A DNA stretch of 64,000 bases from Euglena gracilis (GCA_039621445.1 CP154954.1:78254073-78318072); one strand, 5' to 3'; numbered from the stretch's first letter, positions 1 through 11,679 are shown. Made by a program: numbers and translations. Notes: a model not told the origin generated them from the sequence alone.

Positions 1-760
1 CTGAAATTTTATCCAAAATAATGCACCAACCCCCAAGTTATCTTTGAAAATTGGCAACGTTGCTCTTCAGAGCATTGAGAAGCGGTTGTGGTGGCACCAC
101 CTCCATGAAATTTTTTTCAAAGCGCCTCAAAAAACCTTTAAAAAAACCCTTCAAAAACCCTTCAAAAACCTCAGAAACCTGAAAAAAAAAATTGGCCAGG
201 GAAAAATTTTTCGAATTTTGAGCAAAAAAGAAATTGCAAAAACTCGGCAGAAACAGGTCAACTGCGGGGAAAAAAATGCTTTTTGGCATCGCTGGAACAT
301 TGTACAACCACTCAAAGCTCGAAAAAAAAATGCTCTTCAACCTGGCCCCACGTTGGTTCGATGTCCGAAAAGCACTTTGACATTTGAAAAACAGACGCCT
401 TGAAAAATTCTTCAAATTTTGGTAATGCCTTAAAAACCCTCAAAAAACCCTTCAAAAAAAACAACATAAAAAAGCTACTCCTGAAGATCTTTGCCTGATG
501 ACTCATCACCCCCTAAATGGCTGGGTTGCGGATCAAAATGGGCTCGGCCCAAATTTGTAAGCTTTCTTTCATCGATTCATTTCTTTCAAGAAAGCAACTG
601 ATTTCACCAAGGGAGCAGATTCCCCAATAAACAAGCAAATGGACTCAAGATGATTTCCCAAGTGCAACCCAGAAGACGTGTACAGGTCTGGTTTGCTGGC
701 AGGGAAAGGTGCATTTCCCAACCCAGCTCTGTTGAAACTCCCTTGAAAAAGTTTCAAAAA
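1..760. other. A/T-rich stretch, no gene
   Basis: CTTCAAAAA/CCTTCAAAAAACC simple repeats at 120-180 and 430-460; nothing recognisable otherwise. Confidence 0.5.
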
Positions 761-767
761 ATTTATG

Positions 768-829
768 TATAAAAAAGCAGAATTTCCTGAAAGGAAGGCA
801 GCACAACCCAGAAAATCCGTCTGAAGGTG
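768..829. repeat. 62-bp direct repeat, copy 1
   Basis: TATAAAAAAGCAG through CCGTCTGAAGGTG, nearly identical to 1487-1548. A MITE lies between the two copies. Both copies end in AAGGTG(A/C)GAA, which looks like a splice donor, but no conserved peptide is recognisable. Confidence 0.7.
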
Positions 830-1042
830 CGAAGAAATGGAAAAGAAGCTGATCCCAGCAGTTCTGAAAGTGCCCCCACCCCCTGGTGTAAAACCGTTTG
901 GAGACGGACACCAACTCTTTCACAGGATATCCACCGTTTTCCCCCCATCCGCAAGCACCCGGGACAAAATGATCAATCCCCAACCTGAACAATGGGGCGG
1001 CCAAACAGACTGATCTTTCGCCTGGCGAGAAGGGATGGGGGG

Positions 1043-1345
1043 CATGCTTGTGCTTACCAACCGGGGGGGGGAGGGGGGGGTATGCTATAGGGTGCCTGCC
1101 CCTAGCAGGCACACCCCCCCCCCGGGGGGGATAGGGGTCCGGGCCGGACCCAGAAAATTTTGATTGAAAATGGCCGTTTCCGGGCCCCCGGCGCCGAAGG
1201 CGCCGGGGTCGGAGGGGGGTGCCTGCTAGGGGCAGGCACCCCCCGAAACCCTACCCCCCCCGGGGGGGTCGGATCGGGTGCTATGGGGTGCCTGCCCCTA
1301 GCACCCCCCCCCCGTGGGGTAGGCACCCGACTAAGCACAAGCCTG
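1043..1345. mobile_element. hAT-type MITE (303 bp)
   Basis: Exact 8-bp duplication ATGGGGGG at 1035-1042 and 1346-1353. The termini are inverted copies of GCTTGTGCTTA (left end CATGC, right end GCCTG). The inside is the standard layout of this family: C/G homopolymer runs, CCTGCCCCTAGCAGGC-type palindromes and a central GGCGCCGAAGGCGCC hairpin. Confidence 0.8.
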
Positions 1346-1486
1346 ATGGGGGGATGTCACCCCAAATTGACCCAAAAATATTATTTGGGGCACATTTTGG
1401 GGCAAATTTTCCCGAAAAATGCCCCCAAAAAAGTTTCCGTGCAGAGCGCCGGAAAAGAAAATTTTGACGCTTCGGGGGACAACATC

Positions 1487-1548
1487 TATAAAAAAGCAGA
1501 AATTTCTGAAAGGAAGGCAGCACAACCCAGAAAATCCGTCTGAAGGTG
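1487..1548. repeat. 62-bp direct repeat, copy 2
   Basis: Second copy of 768-829 with two or three differences; the sequence on either side is not shared beyond a short CCCTGGTRTAA match downstream. Confidence 0.7.
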
Positions 1549-1679
1549 AGAAAGAACCCTGGTATAAGGTTTTGACAGACATGGGCCCCACGCACACACG
1601 CACCTCTGGGCTGCCATCAGCTTGTGATATGCGGCCGCCGCTGCCCGCCTCCGGCTGCAGTCATCAACGCCGGGGGCGC

Positions 1680-1795
1680 CAGGTTGTTCTTTACCAACCC
1701 CGGGGGGGGGGGGGTCCGGAGTGCCTTTGAGTGCCTGCCCAGGCAGGCATTACCCCCCGGGGGGTGCTCTGCCCTTTAAACAACAACTTTTCTTC
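1680..1795. mobile_element. Partial hAT-type MITE
   Basis: Starts CAGGTTGTTCTTTACCAACC and contains the GTGCCTGCCCAGGCAGGC palindrome and G/C runs of the 4721-5009 family. The right end (about TTTAAACAACAACTT) is only weakly inverted and no 8-bp duplication is visible. Confidence 0.5.
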
Positions 1796-2694
1796 AGCAA
1801 ACATCTGTGGGTGCAGCCGGGATTGCAGCCCTGGGCCAATGCCACCCCCAAAACATTTTGTCAGCAGGCAATCCAAGCATCAGTCAGTCGGATCAAACAG
1901 ACAACATATGCCAGGGCAAATCACCGAACTGGCTAACCCCCCGCTGCTTACCCTTATTGTTCCCTTCCTCATTACCATTATTCATTCTTGCACTCACCCA
2001 TTGCTGGCTGGGCCCAAGGTGGCAGATGGCAGGGGGTGGCAAGAGGTGGCAAGAGGAACCGGGTTGAAGGGCAGGCAAATGCCAACAACGGCATGGTAGA
2101 GGGAGGCCAACCACACGGTTGGAAAGGCAATAGAAACGGGCGCGGCACGGGAGCACCGCAGAAAGAGGGCCACTCAAAGAGGCCCAATGCAAGCGTTGAA
2201 AGGTTGCAGCGTGGCAAGGTTGCAAAGGACCCAAGGTGGCAAGGCAAGCGTGAAGCCCAGCAAGGTAAGCAGGAGGAAACAAACTCAACACGGACTTTCA
2301 ACCCTCCGTCGCCCACGCTGGCTTCTTTCCAGCTTGGCGTGGCGTGGGACTGTTGAGTGCCTGGCAATGGCATCATATGCCCAGTGGCGTGGCCCATGGG
2401 CTGCCTGCAATCCCTTCTTGGTTTTGGGGGGGGGGGGGAGGGGAAGCATTATTTTTTTCAGCAATGACCTTGGCCGGTTTTACCCCCCCCCTGTCTAATC
2501 AATGGAAAAGATGGGTGAGCACTGGGGGGGGGGGGGAGGTACCCACTTTGCCAAAATGTGGGTAAGAACCAGCGCAGCGTCAATATTTCGCCGAACCAGG
2601 CTTCAGAAATTCTCCGAAGTTTCGAATATTTCGAAAAAAATTCTAAAAAACGCACACAACATATACCTCCCCAAGATGACCGTTGAAAAGGTGG

Positions 2695-3225
2695 TCTGAG
2701 CACCCCCGCTCCTTCGCTTGCCCCCGCTCCTGCGCCGCCTGGCCGCCGCTGCCTCCCTTCAGTGCCCCCTGCTCACACAAACCCAACCAGGAAAGCCAAA
2801 ACCACCACAAACTGTGTTGTCCCCCCTGCACTGTGCATATGTGCATGTGGGTATGTGTGCATGTGCGTACGTGTGCACATGTGTGGGTGTGTGTGTGGGT
2901 GGGTGGGTGTGGGTGTGGGTGTGGGTGTGGGTGTGCGGATGCGTGTATGTGTGTTTGCGTGTACATGTGTTTGTATGTGTGTGTATGTGTGTGTATGTGC
3001 ACAAGCGTTCTCAAAAAAAATGCACAACTTTTTGCCTGTAGTGCATTACATGGCCACCAAAGACAGATCCAGCTCACAAAAAAAAAACACAACCGCAGGT
3101 TGCTTTCTGGTGGCAGGGGGCATTGGACTGGCAAGGGGAGGTGGGCGTTGGCGGCGACGCGGCGCTGCATGGTGGAGGGGACCTGAATGCCGAGGGGGAT
3201 GGGGAGGGACAACCACATGTGTCCA
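2695..3225. repeat. TG-microsatellite dispersed repeat, copy 1
   Basis: Layout shared by four copies: GCTCCTTCGCTTGCCCCCGC block, CTTCAGTGCCCC, CACACAAAC, a (TG)n tract (here about 2840-3005), CTCAAAAAAA, TTCACAAAAAAA, then GGCACTGG...GGGGAGGGACAACC. The protein-like frames over the TG tract are cysteine/valine or threonine/histidine runs and are not genes. Confidence 0.75.
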
Positions 3226-3229
3226 CCGC

Positions 3230-4710
3230 GCAAGTAGAATCCTAACTTTTGGGTTGCTTCTGCGAAGCCTGAGCTGGGGGGAGGGGCTCAGGCTCCCCCC
3301 CCCCCTACACCCCTTGGGGAAGCCCTTGAAAATGGCCAAAAAAATCGCGGAAAAAAATGGTAAAAAGAACGCCTTTTCAGAAAATTTTACCCCACCAAAA
3401 AGTATGCCCTCCCGGGGGGTGTACTTTGCTCAGCTGGACCCACCCACCATTCCCCGCATGTTATGGACAAAGAACTGAACGCGGATTTGTCACGTGAAAT
3501 GCCCGGGGCCCACACTAACGCCCAGAAGGAATTGATTTCTAATTTTTGCACCCCCAACCCTCCGCAAGAAAAGCAATTAAACAAAAAAACATTTTGGGGG
3601 GTTTCTCCCCCACCCCCTACCCCACCGAAAAAAAGGAGGATTTTTTCCCATTTTTTTTGCCCTTGTATCCCCTAAAAAAATTCAAATTTTGTTTTCACCC
3701 CGCCACTGCCCACATCCCCACAAAAAAAAAACCTTCTTTTTCCATCTCACATGCTTCCATAAAAACGCCATTTGCCATTTGCCACAAATACGCCATGTCC
3801 GCCTGATGTGGAGCAGACTGTTTATCCCTTTGCTATTAACGCCATGCCCGCCAACCTTGTTGAAAACCATTTATCCGTTTGCCACAAAAACAGCCTGTCC
3901 GCCTGAATTTGCTTTTACCATTTACCTGTTTGCCATTTACGTCACGTCCATCAAACTTTGTCCACACAAAAGGATTCTGTCATTGGGGAGCGGGGTGGGG
4001 CAGGGGGGTTGGGCTGTAGGGGGGGAGAGGGGAGGGGGGTGGGGAGGGGGGAGGTGTGTGGGGGAGGGGGGGGAGGTACATTATTTATTTTTTTCCAGAT
4101 GTGGCCCGCACACAAAATTGGTTGCCTCCGCAGGTACCCAGCCTCCGCGGAGCCTCCGCAGAGGCCAAGGTAACCAAAATTGAGGATTCCAACAACCCCA
4201 ACAACACCATTGGGGCGCCCGGCCGCGGCGGATCTGCTGCGGTGGGGGGGGGGAAGGGGGGTGGTGGCCTTTCCGTTGGCGGTGGCCTGATGCCGCGGGG
4301 CAGGTGCTGCAATCTGCCTGCCAAACCCGCCCCCCAACCCCCGCCGTCCCGAAACAGTCTGGGTGCGCACGTTGCCGCAGTTGCAAGTTTACGGACCCCG
4401 ATCGCGCCCGACATCCGCGGCAACAGGCCACACTTGGCACACTTCAAATTCTGGGGAAAACTGCAGCGTGCTGCAGTCCCCTTTCAACAAAAAAAATCCG
4501 GTCACCACCAACCCCCAATGGGAAAACGCTCAACAACCTCCAAACCCCTCAGGTCCTCAGGCCCCTCAGGCTCAAACAGACCCAAAACTAATGTCTTGGG
4601 TTTTCCCGTCTTCATATTCATTTTCACCTGAAAATTGCAAAAAAGCTTGCTAGGCAAACAAAAAAGCAGGAGTGGACAAAAAAATATTTTGGTAAAATTT
4701 GGTATTCAAC
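3230..4710. other. Low-complexity stretch, no gene
   Basis: A and C/G runs. 3770-3960 has four imperfect repeats of CCATTTGCC...TGTCCGCCTGA. 3980-4080 is a G-rich tract. Confidence 0.5.
3770..3965. repeat. Imperfect tandem repeats TTTGCCAxxxACGCCATGTCCGCC
   Basis: About four units near 3768, 3825, 3865 and 3915 sharing CATTTRCC and YGYCATGTCCGCCTGA-like words. Noncoding. Confidence 0.55.
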
Positions 4711-4720
4711 CACTTCTGAG

Positions 4721-5009
4721 CAGGCTGTTTTTTTTTACCAACCCTGGGGGGAGGGGGGGTCCGGAGTGCCTGCCCAGGCAGGCACTACCCCCCAGGGGGG
4801 GGGGTCGGATTTCGGCCTGTGCCCAGGCACATTCCTTTATAGGCCATTTTCGGCTCTGGCGCCTTCGGCGCCGGGGTTGTGCTAGGGCACTTTTGGCCAT
4901 GTGCCCAACCCCCCCCCCGGGGGGGTCAGATTTGGAGTGGCTTGGAGTGCCTGCCCAGGCAGGCACCCCCCCCCGGGATGGGGTCGGCACCCGACTAAAA
5001 TACAGCCTG
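4721..5009. mobile_element. hAT-type MITE (289 bp)
   Basis: Exact 8-bp duplication CTTCTGAG at 4713-4720 and 5010-5017. Termini CAGGCTGT / ACAGCCTG. Internal GTGCCTGCCCAGGCAGGCAC palindromes, a GGCGCCTTCGGCGCC hairpin and long C/G runs. Similar in reverse orientation to the element at 11680-12022. Confidence 0.9.
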
Positions 5010-5224
5010 CTTCTGAGCACTTTTTTGCAATGTGTCGAACATTCTTTGGCTCGTACACAGACCAAACCCACCTTCATTTTTTTGAAAACCCACCCACCCA
5101 CCCCCCCCCCCCCGGGTCAACCGCCCATCCACCCACCCGCCCACCAGTCAAACCGGCCGCAAACACAGAAAAATTTTCCGGCTGGCCTTCAGCCAGGCAA
5201 AACCAGGGGGGGGGAAAAATGCGC

Positions 5225-5665
5225 TCGCCCGGCCTCGGAAAAAATGCGCAAAAATGCGCAAAAATGCGCAAAAAAATGCGCAAAAAAATGCGCAAAAAAT
5301 GCGCATTTTTGGAAAAAATGCGCAAAAATGTGCAAAATCCGAGAAAAAATGCGCAAAAATCACGAAAATGCAAAAATTACCCAAAAACATGCAAAAATGG
5401 CACCAAATTTGAAGAAATCGTGTAGAATAATGAGGAAAATGTAAGTTTCAAAAAAAGGCGAAAATTTCAAATTTTTGCAAAAAATTGCAAAAATGGTCAA
5501 AAAATGCGAAAATTTTGGAAAATCACGAAAAAATGTGCCAAAAAGCAAAAAAATGCGCTGAAAAAAACGAAAAAATGCGCAAAAAATGCGAAAAAATGCG
5601 CAAAAATGCGCATTTTTGGAAAATTTGAAAAAATGCGCAAAAAATGCGCAAAAATGCGAAAAAAT
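5225..5665. repeat. AAAAATGCGCA simple repeat
   Basis: More than 25 irregular units of AAAAATGCG(C)A. The open frames on either strand (KKCAKKMRK or AHFCAFF) follow from the repeat. Confidence 0.85.
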
Positions 5666-6179
5666 GCGAAACGCATTTCCCCCCCCCTGCAAAACCTACC
5701 CCATCCCCGCGGTGGGGTCAACCACTCAGCCACCCACTGGAGGCAGGGGGAGGGGTCACACAGGTGCTGAGCGTTGGTCAGAAACCAGCACCGGTCGAAC
5801 ATTATGGCAAGAATGAGTATGGTAAATTGGGGGAGGGGTTACCAAAACTTCTTGTCCGCCATAATTTTTGTCCACCCTGTGATGAGGTTTTCAAGGGGGG
5901 CAGCAACCAGGTCCACCCCACTCCCCCTACCCCCGGGTGGGGGGAGGGGGATTAACAGACCTGGGGGGAAAAGCCCTGCCCAAAGCAGATCACACAATCT
6001 TTTGGGTGGCTTCGAAAAGCTCCCAAAATTGCATTTTCAGGGGATTTTCGCCAAATTGACAAAAGCAGATGACAAAAACAAAAGTGTTCCCGTGCAAAGC
6101 TCCAGGAAGCAACTAATAACACCGGAGCTCCCCAATAATGACAAAAATATTATCCAAAACGCCAGCATGAGATTATGCG

Positions 6180-7060
6180 GGGCACAGCATTTCTGATTTG
6201 AGAACCGGGCAACCAGGCAATCCACTCCATGTGTTTTTTTACGGACACTGTTGTCCGTTTCTTTCTGCTGAAGCGGAAGGCGCACACTTGCACACAGCCC
6301 AGCCCCCCTTCCTGCTGATGCAGCAGCACACACCTGACAGCGAGCGGACCGGTGGGCAGGTGGAGGTGGGGGAAGACCGCAGCCCGCCCCCCGCTCCTTC
6401 GCTTGCCCCCGCTCCTGCGCCGCCTGGCCGCCGCTGCCTCCCCTTCAGTGCCCCTCTGCCCCCCAAAATGCCCCCAAACTCCCCCAAACTGCACCACAAA
6501 CTATTGTCCGCTCTGCCTGTGGGTGCATATGCGCGTGTGTGTGCGCGCGTGCGTGCGTGCGTGCGTTCGTGTGTGTGCGTGTGTGTGCATGTGTGTGTGT
6601 GCGCGCGCGCAAGCTTGCTCAAAAAAAAAACATGCTCTGCTTTGTTCCTGTAATGAACGTCCACCTGGGGGAAACAACAACGTGTCCAATTCACAAAAAA
6701 AAACGTCCACCACAAGCTGCTTTGTGGTAGCACGGGGCACTGGGCTGGCGGGGAGGAGGTGGGTGTTGGGCTGGCAATGGCTTCCTTCCTCATCCTACTT
6801 TCTTCCTCATTCTGCCTGCTTCTTCGATCATTCCTTGCTCTTCCTCCTCCTCCTTCATCTTCCTCTTACTTATTCCATCATCGGCTTCCTTCTTCTTCTT
6901 CTTTTCTCTTCTTCCTTCTTGATTCGTCCCCTTCTTCCTTACGTCATCTTCTTCCTTCCTCTTTTGACTTCTTCGTTCTTTTTCCTTTTCCTTTGTTTCC
7001 CTCCTTCTCCTTCATGGGGAGGACCTGAATGCAGAGGGGTGTGGGGAGGGACAACCGCAC
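6180..7060. repeat. TG-microsatellite dispersed repeat, copy 2 (long form)
   Basis: As copy 1, plus a 200-bp left part (CATTTCTGATTTG...GCAGCAGCACACACCTG) and a 230-bp CTTCCT-rich pyrimidine tract (6780-7010) before the terminal GGACCTGAATGCAGAGGGG...GGGACAACC. The TG/CG tract is 6525-6615. Confidence 0.75.
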
Positions 7061-7261
7061 AGGATTCTGGGGAAAGTGTAGTGCGCTGCGGGCCAGGTCA
7101 GGGGTTTTCTTAAGAACCTCCCCAGGGGGTCCGGAGCTGGAGGGGGCTGGGCTGGGCTAGGTCGATGAAAAACAAAAAAAATATGATAATTTTTTGCCAT
7201 TTATGACATTTTGATGGATGGATTTAGATCAAGGCGGGATCGGGACTGGAGGAACAGGCTA

Positions 7262-7669
7262 CCCCCCCCCCTTAGTCGTATGACCGGGTTCCTGCAACCT
7301 GTGACCGGGGGGGGTGGTCATAACACCCCCATGACCTGCAACCTGTGACCGGGGGGTGGTCATAGATGAGGGGGTGGTCGTAGAAGCGTGTGAAAAGTGT
7401 CCCAAAATGGCATTTTTTACCCCCCCAAAATGTCCCATTTTTCAAAAATCCGGCACTTCGCGCCGGTAGGGGGAACCTTATTTTGGGGGGTCCATTTCAT
7501 GGATTTTTGCACGGACCGGCCAGTGGGGGGACTTATTTTGGGGGTTAAATTTTTTTCGCAACCTGCAACCTGTGACCGGGGGGGTGGTCATAACACCCCC
7601 ATGACCTGCAACCTGTGACCGGGGGGTGGTCATAGATGAGGGGTGGTCGTACGACTAGGGGGGGGGGGG
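7262..7669. mobile_element. TA-flanked MITE with TTAGTCGTACGACC termini (copy 1)
   Basis: 408 bp, bounded by C-run + TTAGTCGTATGACC on the left and GGTCGTACGACTA + G-run on the right. It is flanked by TA on both sides (7260-7261, 7670-7671), as for Tc1/mariner-type insertions. Inside, CAACCTGTGACCGGGG occurs four times as two direct pairs. No coding capacity. A second copy is at 59678-59935. Confidence 0.8.
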
Positions 7670-7926
7670 TAATTACTAAAAAAATGCATTTTCGGGGCCA
7701 TTGCCTCAATGCCAGGAAATGGGGGGGGCCAAAAAGTGCAACCAGCCCCGGGACCAGGTCAGCTGGGTTCCCCACCCCAAAAAACCCCAGAATCACCTGA
7801 ACCGTTGCTAGTCAACACCCACAACAGCAAAACTTTGCCAAAATTTCAGCAATTTTTCGGCATACGCCGGGGCGTGGGGGCATGAAATTCAGATAAAATA
7901 TATCGCTGGCCATTACTCCACAGAAC

Positions 7927-8221
7927 CAGGCTTCTTTTTAAGACCCCCGGGGGGGGGGGGGAGGGTGCGGTCCCCCCCCAACCCACCGGGGGGGGCGCGG
8001 ACCCCCCCCGGGGGGGGGGGGGGGGGGCGGGGACCCCCCCAAAATCGGGCCCGTTAAAGGCAATTTTCAAAGATTTTCGGCGCTTTGCGCCGAAAAGGTA
8101 TACCCAGCGCCTCCGGCGCGGGACCCCCCCCCCCCCCTCGGGGGGGGGTCCCGCGCCGGACCCACCCACCAACGCCCCCTCCCCCCGGGGGGAGGGGTCA
8201 GGTGACTTAAAAAGAAGCCTG
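7927..8221. mobile_element. hAT-type MITE (295 bp) with perfect 16-bp TIR
   Basis: Terminal inverted repeats (TIRs) CAGGCTTCTTTTTAAG / CTTAAAAAGAAGCCTG are perfect. The 8-bp duplication CACAGAAC is exact (7919-7926 and 8222-8229). The interior has G/C runs and a CGGCGCTTTGCGCCG hairpin. This is the clearest example of the family in the window and looks recent. Confidence 0.93.
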
Positions 8222-8483
8222 CACAGAACAATCCTTATAGATTGCATATCAGTGAAACGTCAAAAAAAAAACAACGGGCCGTGACAGCTTTGGGGTTCCT
8301 GCAATTGTTGTGGCCCAAGGTGGGTATAAAGTAGGGGGGGGGGGCAGGTTTGATGATGATGTGCGGCGGTGTTGATGATTCACGGTGCTGCAGCGGCTCC
8401 GATGGAGATATCAGCTGCCACACCCAAAATGGTGAGAGTTCTACACAGAAAAGGAAAGCCACACAGCCGAAGGGGGCGAATGC

Positions 8484-8570
8484 CTGTGTCTCTGGAGAAT
8501 GGATGAAGACCAGGGCCTCCAGGATCTGTCGAAGGACATCATGTGCCGCTTCCACATTGTTGGCAAATGC
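8484..8570 (-). CDS. Candidate isolated exon, function unknown
   Basis: After a very good 3' splice site (TTTTTTGCCTGTTTCTCTCAG at 8591-8571) the minus strand encodes AFANNVEAAHDVLRQILEAL and VFIHSPETQ, which looks like real protein with a predicted amphipathic helix. No GT donor is obvious at the end chosen and I recognise no family. It could be a remnant. Confidence 0.2.
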
Positions 8571-8653
8571 CTGAGAGAAACAGGCAAAAAACGTAGTTGA
8601 ATCTCCAAAGGGATCTATCACCTGACACGTCGACTGCCCTGACAACTTCCCAC

Positions 8654-8780
8654 CAGGACGTTGTTTCATGCACCCCCCCCCCCAGGGTCCACAGCACAGA
8701 GGCTGGAAAATTTGGGCGGGAAAAAAAACGCTGCTGGCTGACCCCCCCCCCTGTAGGGGTCCCGGGCTGGAGCTAAGCCA
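8654..8780. repeat. Copy of the GGCTGGAAAA...GCTGCTGGCTGACC repeat
   Basis: Shares the AGAGGCTGGAAAATTTGGGC and CTGCTGGCTGACC blocks between G/C runs with the transposon in L2HGDH exon C and with 20750-20850. It starts with a CAGG terminus at 8654; the other end was not identified. Confidence 0.5.
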
Positions 8781-9018
8781 AAACAGCGTCGAACCGGGGA
8801 TCAAAACAATCACAACTACAAAAAAAACCAAAAAAAAACTGCCAATTATGCCAAAAAGTCGATTTTTTTTTAACGCCGAAACCCCCAAAAACAGACAATA
8901 GCAACATAAATCTGTCAGTGCAAAGCGCCCGGGCAGAAAATTTTCTGGTAATTTTGAGAGGGGTTTCCGGACCTCCCCGCCCACCCTGAGAAGGGGTTGG
9001 GGGTGGTTGCCCCTAAAC

Positions 9019-9250
9019 CAGCGGTTTTTTTCAAGACTGGGGGGGGAGGGGACCCCCACCCACCCACCCCCTGCCCCCCCCCACGGGGGGGTCCCGGGGG
9101 ACCCACAAAAAAAAATGGCCGAAAATCGCGAAAATGCTAAAAATGGCACTTATTCGGCGCCTTTGGCGCCGAAAAATATATCCCACCCCCCCGAGGGGGG
9201 GGGGCTCGGCTGGACCCACCCACCCTACCCACGACTAAAAAAAACCCCTG
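9019..9250. mobile_element. hAT-type MITE (232 bp)
   Basis: Exact 8-bp duplication CCCTAAAC at 9011-9018 and 9251-9258. Termini CAGCGGTTTTTTT / AAAAAAAACCCCTG. Central TTCGGCGCCTTTGGCGCCGAA hairpin between G/C runs. Confidence 0.9.
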
Positions 9251-9818
9251 CCCTAAACGCTCGCTCAGCACCCTGGGGTTGGATGGAAGCAAAGACTGCA
9301 TCGAGTTTCGGGGCAGTGCCACACCTTCAGGTCTTCAGGCGTCTGGGGGCAACGCCATGGGCACGGCGGGCTCCTTCGCCCGCTGCGCTGCGCTGTGGGC
9401 CAGTGACGTCCCGACGCGCGGCGGCCCCGAGCTGCGGGGTCGACCCCTGCGGCCGGGGCCCGCTTCGGCGGCTCCAGCAGCCGGCGGTGGCGCCACTGCC
9501 GCCTGGCGACCCCCGATGGATGTGTCCCACGGAACACAACACCGCACAAAAACCCCAACAAAATGGGGTAAATGACGTCCGGCAAACCTGTCTAACCGTC
9601 AGGGGGGAATCGGTAGCTCCGAAAACAACAAAAAGCAGGCAACACACAAACCACCACGTGACCGGTGGGTGCAGCCAGTTGTGGCCCAACACTGACCACC
9701 ACCAGACATCAGCAGGGTTATCAGGATGGGTCGGGGCCGTCGCACAATAATGCAACTGCCGGCCAGGCACTTGTAACCTGCCCTGAAATTTGTTCACCAC
9801 CCGTTTGAACCTGCTCAC

Positions 9819-9905
9819 CGAAGACAGCAATTGCTTTGGCTGTGTGGCTTGTGGCTGCTGCACTTTGGCCACCTGCTTCTTCGCTTTAGCCGCACCGCCA
9901 GCCAT
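9819..9905 (-). CDS. Candidate first exon of an unknown host gene
   Basis: 87 bp, 29 codons, starting ATG and ending at a consensus-like donor TCG|GTGAGC. It encodes MAGGAAKAKKQVAKVQQPQA followed by TQPKQLLSS, a lysine/glutamine/alanine-rich start. The first 29 bases resemble the minisatellite unit (about 21 of 29 identical), so the array upstream could have arisen from this exon or the exon from the array. A GC-rich stretch at 9530-9335 (minus) could hold a further exon, but I see no recognisable domain. Confidence 0.25.
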
Positions 9906-10790
9906 TTACTCGCTTCGGCCGCGCTAGCAGCCATTTGCCGCACAAGCAGCCATTTGCTTGATTCGGCCGCGCCGGCCATTCACTTGCTTTGGCCGCGCTA
10001 GCAGCCAGCAATTTGCTTGCTTCGACCGCACCTGCGGCTATTTGCTTGCTTCGGCTGCACCAGCGGCCATTTGCTTGCTTCGGCCACACCAGCGGCCATT
10101 TGCTTGCTTCGGCTGCACCAGCGGCCATTTGCTTGCTTCGGCCACACCAGCGGCCATTTGCTTGCTTCGGCCACAGCAGCGGCCATTTGCTTGCTTCGGC
10201 CACACCGGCCATTTGCTTGCTTCGGCCACACCAGCGGCCATTTGCTTGCTTCGGCTGCACCAGCGGCCATTTGCTTGCTTCGGCCACACCGGCGGCCATT
10301 TGCTTGCTTCGGCCGCACTCGCAGCCATTTGCTTGCTTCGGCCACGCCAGCGGCCATTTGCTTGCTTCGGCCACGCCAGCGGCCATTTGCTTGCTTCGGC
10401 TGCACCAGCGGCCATTTGCTTGCTTCGGCTGCACCAGCGGCCATTTGCTTGCTTCGGCCGCACCAGCGGCCATTTGCTTGCTTCGGCTGCACCAGCGGCC
10501 ATTTGCTTGCTTCGGCTGCACCAGCGGCCATTTGCTTGCTTCGGCTGCACCAGCGGCCATTTGATTGCTTCGGCTGCACCAGCAACCATTTGCTTGCTTC
10601 GGCCACACCGGCCATTTGCTTGCTTCGGCCACACCGGCGGCCATTTGCTTGCTTCGGCCACGCCGCCAGCCATTTGCTTGCTTCGGCCACGCCAGCGGCC
10701 ATTTGCTTGCTTCGGCCACACCGGCGGCCATTTGCTTGCTTCGAACACGCCAGCGGCCATTTGTTCGCTTCGGCCACGCCGGACTTGCCA
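9886..10790. repeat. 29-bp minisatellite array
   Basis: About 30 units of 29 bp, consensus on the minus strand ATGGCCGCTGGTGTGG + CCGAAGCAAGCAA, with point variants and a few units three bases short. Because 29 is not a multiple of three, all frames on both strands stay open, producing spurious 190-300 residue ORFs. Every unit contains an ATG in an AAATGG context on the minus strand. The proximal end abuts the candidate exon at 9905. Confidence 0.95.
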
Positions 10791-10999
10791 CCCGCCTACC
10801 TACAGGTACAACTAAATGGTCCAGCCACCTTGGTCCAAATGGTCAGGAATGCCTGGCAGGGACAGCACATGTCTGGTGGTGGCAGTAGGTGGGCCCATTG
10901 GCACCCTGGCAAAAAAATTGCAAAAAAAGCCCCAGGCTGAAACTATATAATTGTATATATGTTTATAATGAAATTATGAAATTATGAAATTATACGTGT

Positions 11000-11640
11000 T
11001 AAATTGGGGGTGCTGGGAGGGAGTGCAAGGGGTGGGGGGGTTGGTGCTCAAAGAAAACTTGGGGGAAAAAATTGGAGGAAGCCAAATTATTAGGATTTTG
11101 GGGGGGGTTATGAAAACGGTTACCTTTGCCGTTTTTGTGTGTTATCGGGGTGCTGGGAGGGAATATCGGGCGTGGGGGAGGATAGTGCTCAAAAAAAAAA
11201 ACTCTTAAAAAATGGAAAAATTTGGCGGCTTCCTCCAAAAATGGGAAGAAATGCCTGGCCGGATTTCGCAGGCCCATTTCTTCCACGCCACTTTTGCCAA
11301 ATTTTTTTTGCCGCCCGCCGGTCCTTCATGCCAACCCCTCGGAACCGCTCGAAAAAAACACCCAACCAAACTGGACCCCTGGCATGGAGGGATCGCCAGC
11401 TTTGCAGGCGATGGGCTGGGGGTTGCCGAGCGTTGCGCAGCCTGAAAAAGTGGGACGGTGGAACAGGAACAGGAGCAGTGTCCTGGTGCTGGTGCAGTGG
11501 GGGGTGGGGAACCCACCATGGCGGTTGGCAAGCGGAAAACCCTTCATGACCGGCTGGCCACATGAATGCCATTTTGGCAGAACCCCCCCCCCTCAGGAGC
11601 AGGAGTGGCATTATAATCAAATGATATACTTCAATAAAAA
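11000..11640. other. Noncoding stretch, no gene recognised
   Basis: Contains a direct repeat of GGGTGCTGGGAGGGA(G/A)T (about 11007 and 11149) with GTGCTCAAARAAAA following in both. No homology recognised. Confidence 0.4.
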
Positions 11641-11679
11641 GTAATATTTATTCCAAAAAAGAACTCCTCCTGTGCCAAC

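Noticed and set aside
2643-3478. ORFs of 100-238 residues over the TG tract (and likewise 6.2-7.1, 13.1-14.1 and 46.5-47.1 kb)
   Set aside because: Cys/Val or Thr/His runs come from (TG)n; frames are not conserved between copies of the repeat.
8235-9149. 304-residue ORF on the minus strand
   Set aside because: It runs through a MITE (9019-9250) and another repeat and has no domain; only the 29-residue stretch after the strong acceptor at 8571 was kept.
9886-10940. Overlapping 190-307 residue ORFs on both strands
   Set aside because: All are translations of the 29-bp minisatellite, open in every frame because of the unit sequence; only the short exon at 9905-9819 is kept as a weak candidate.
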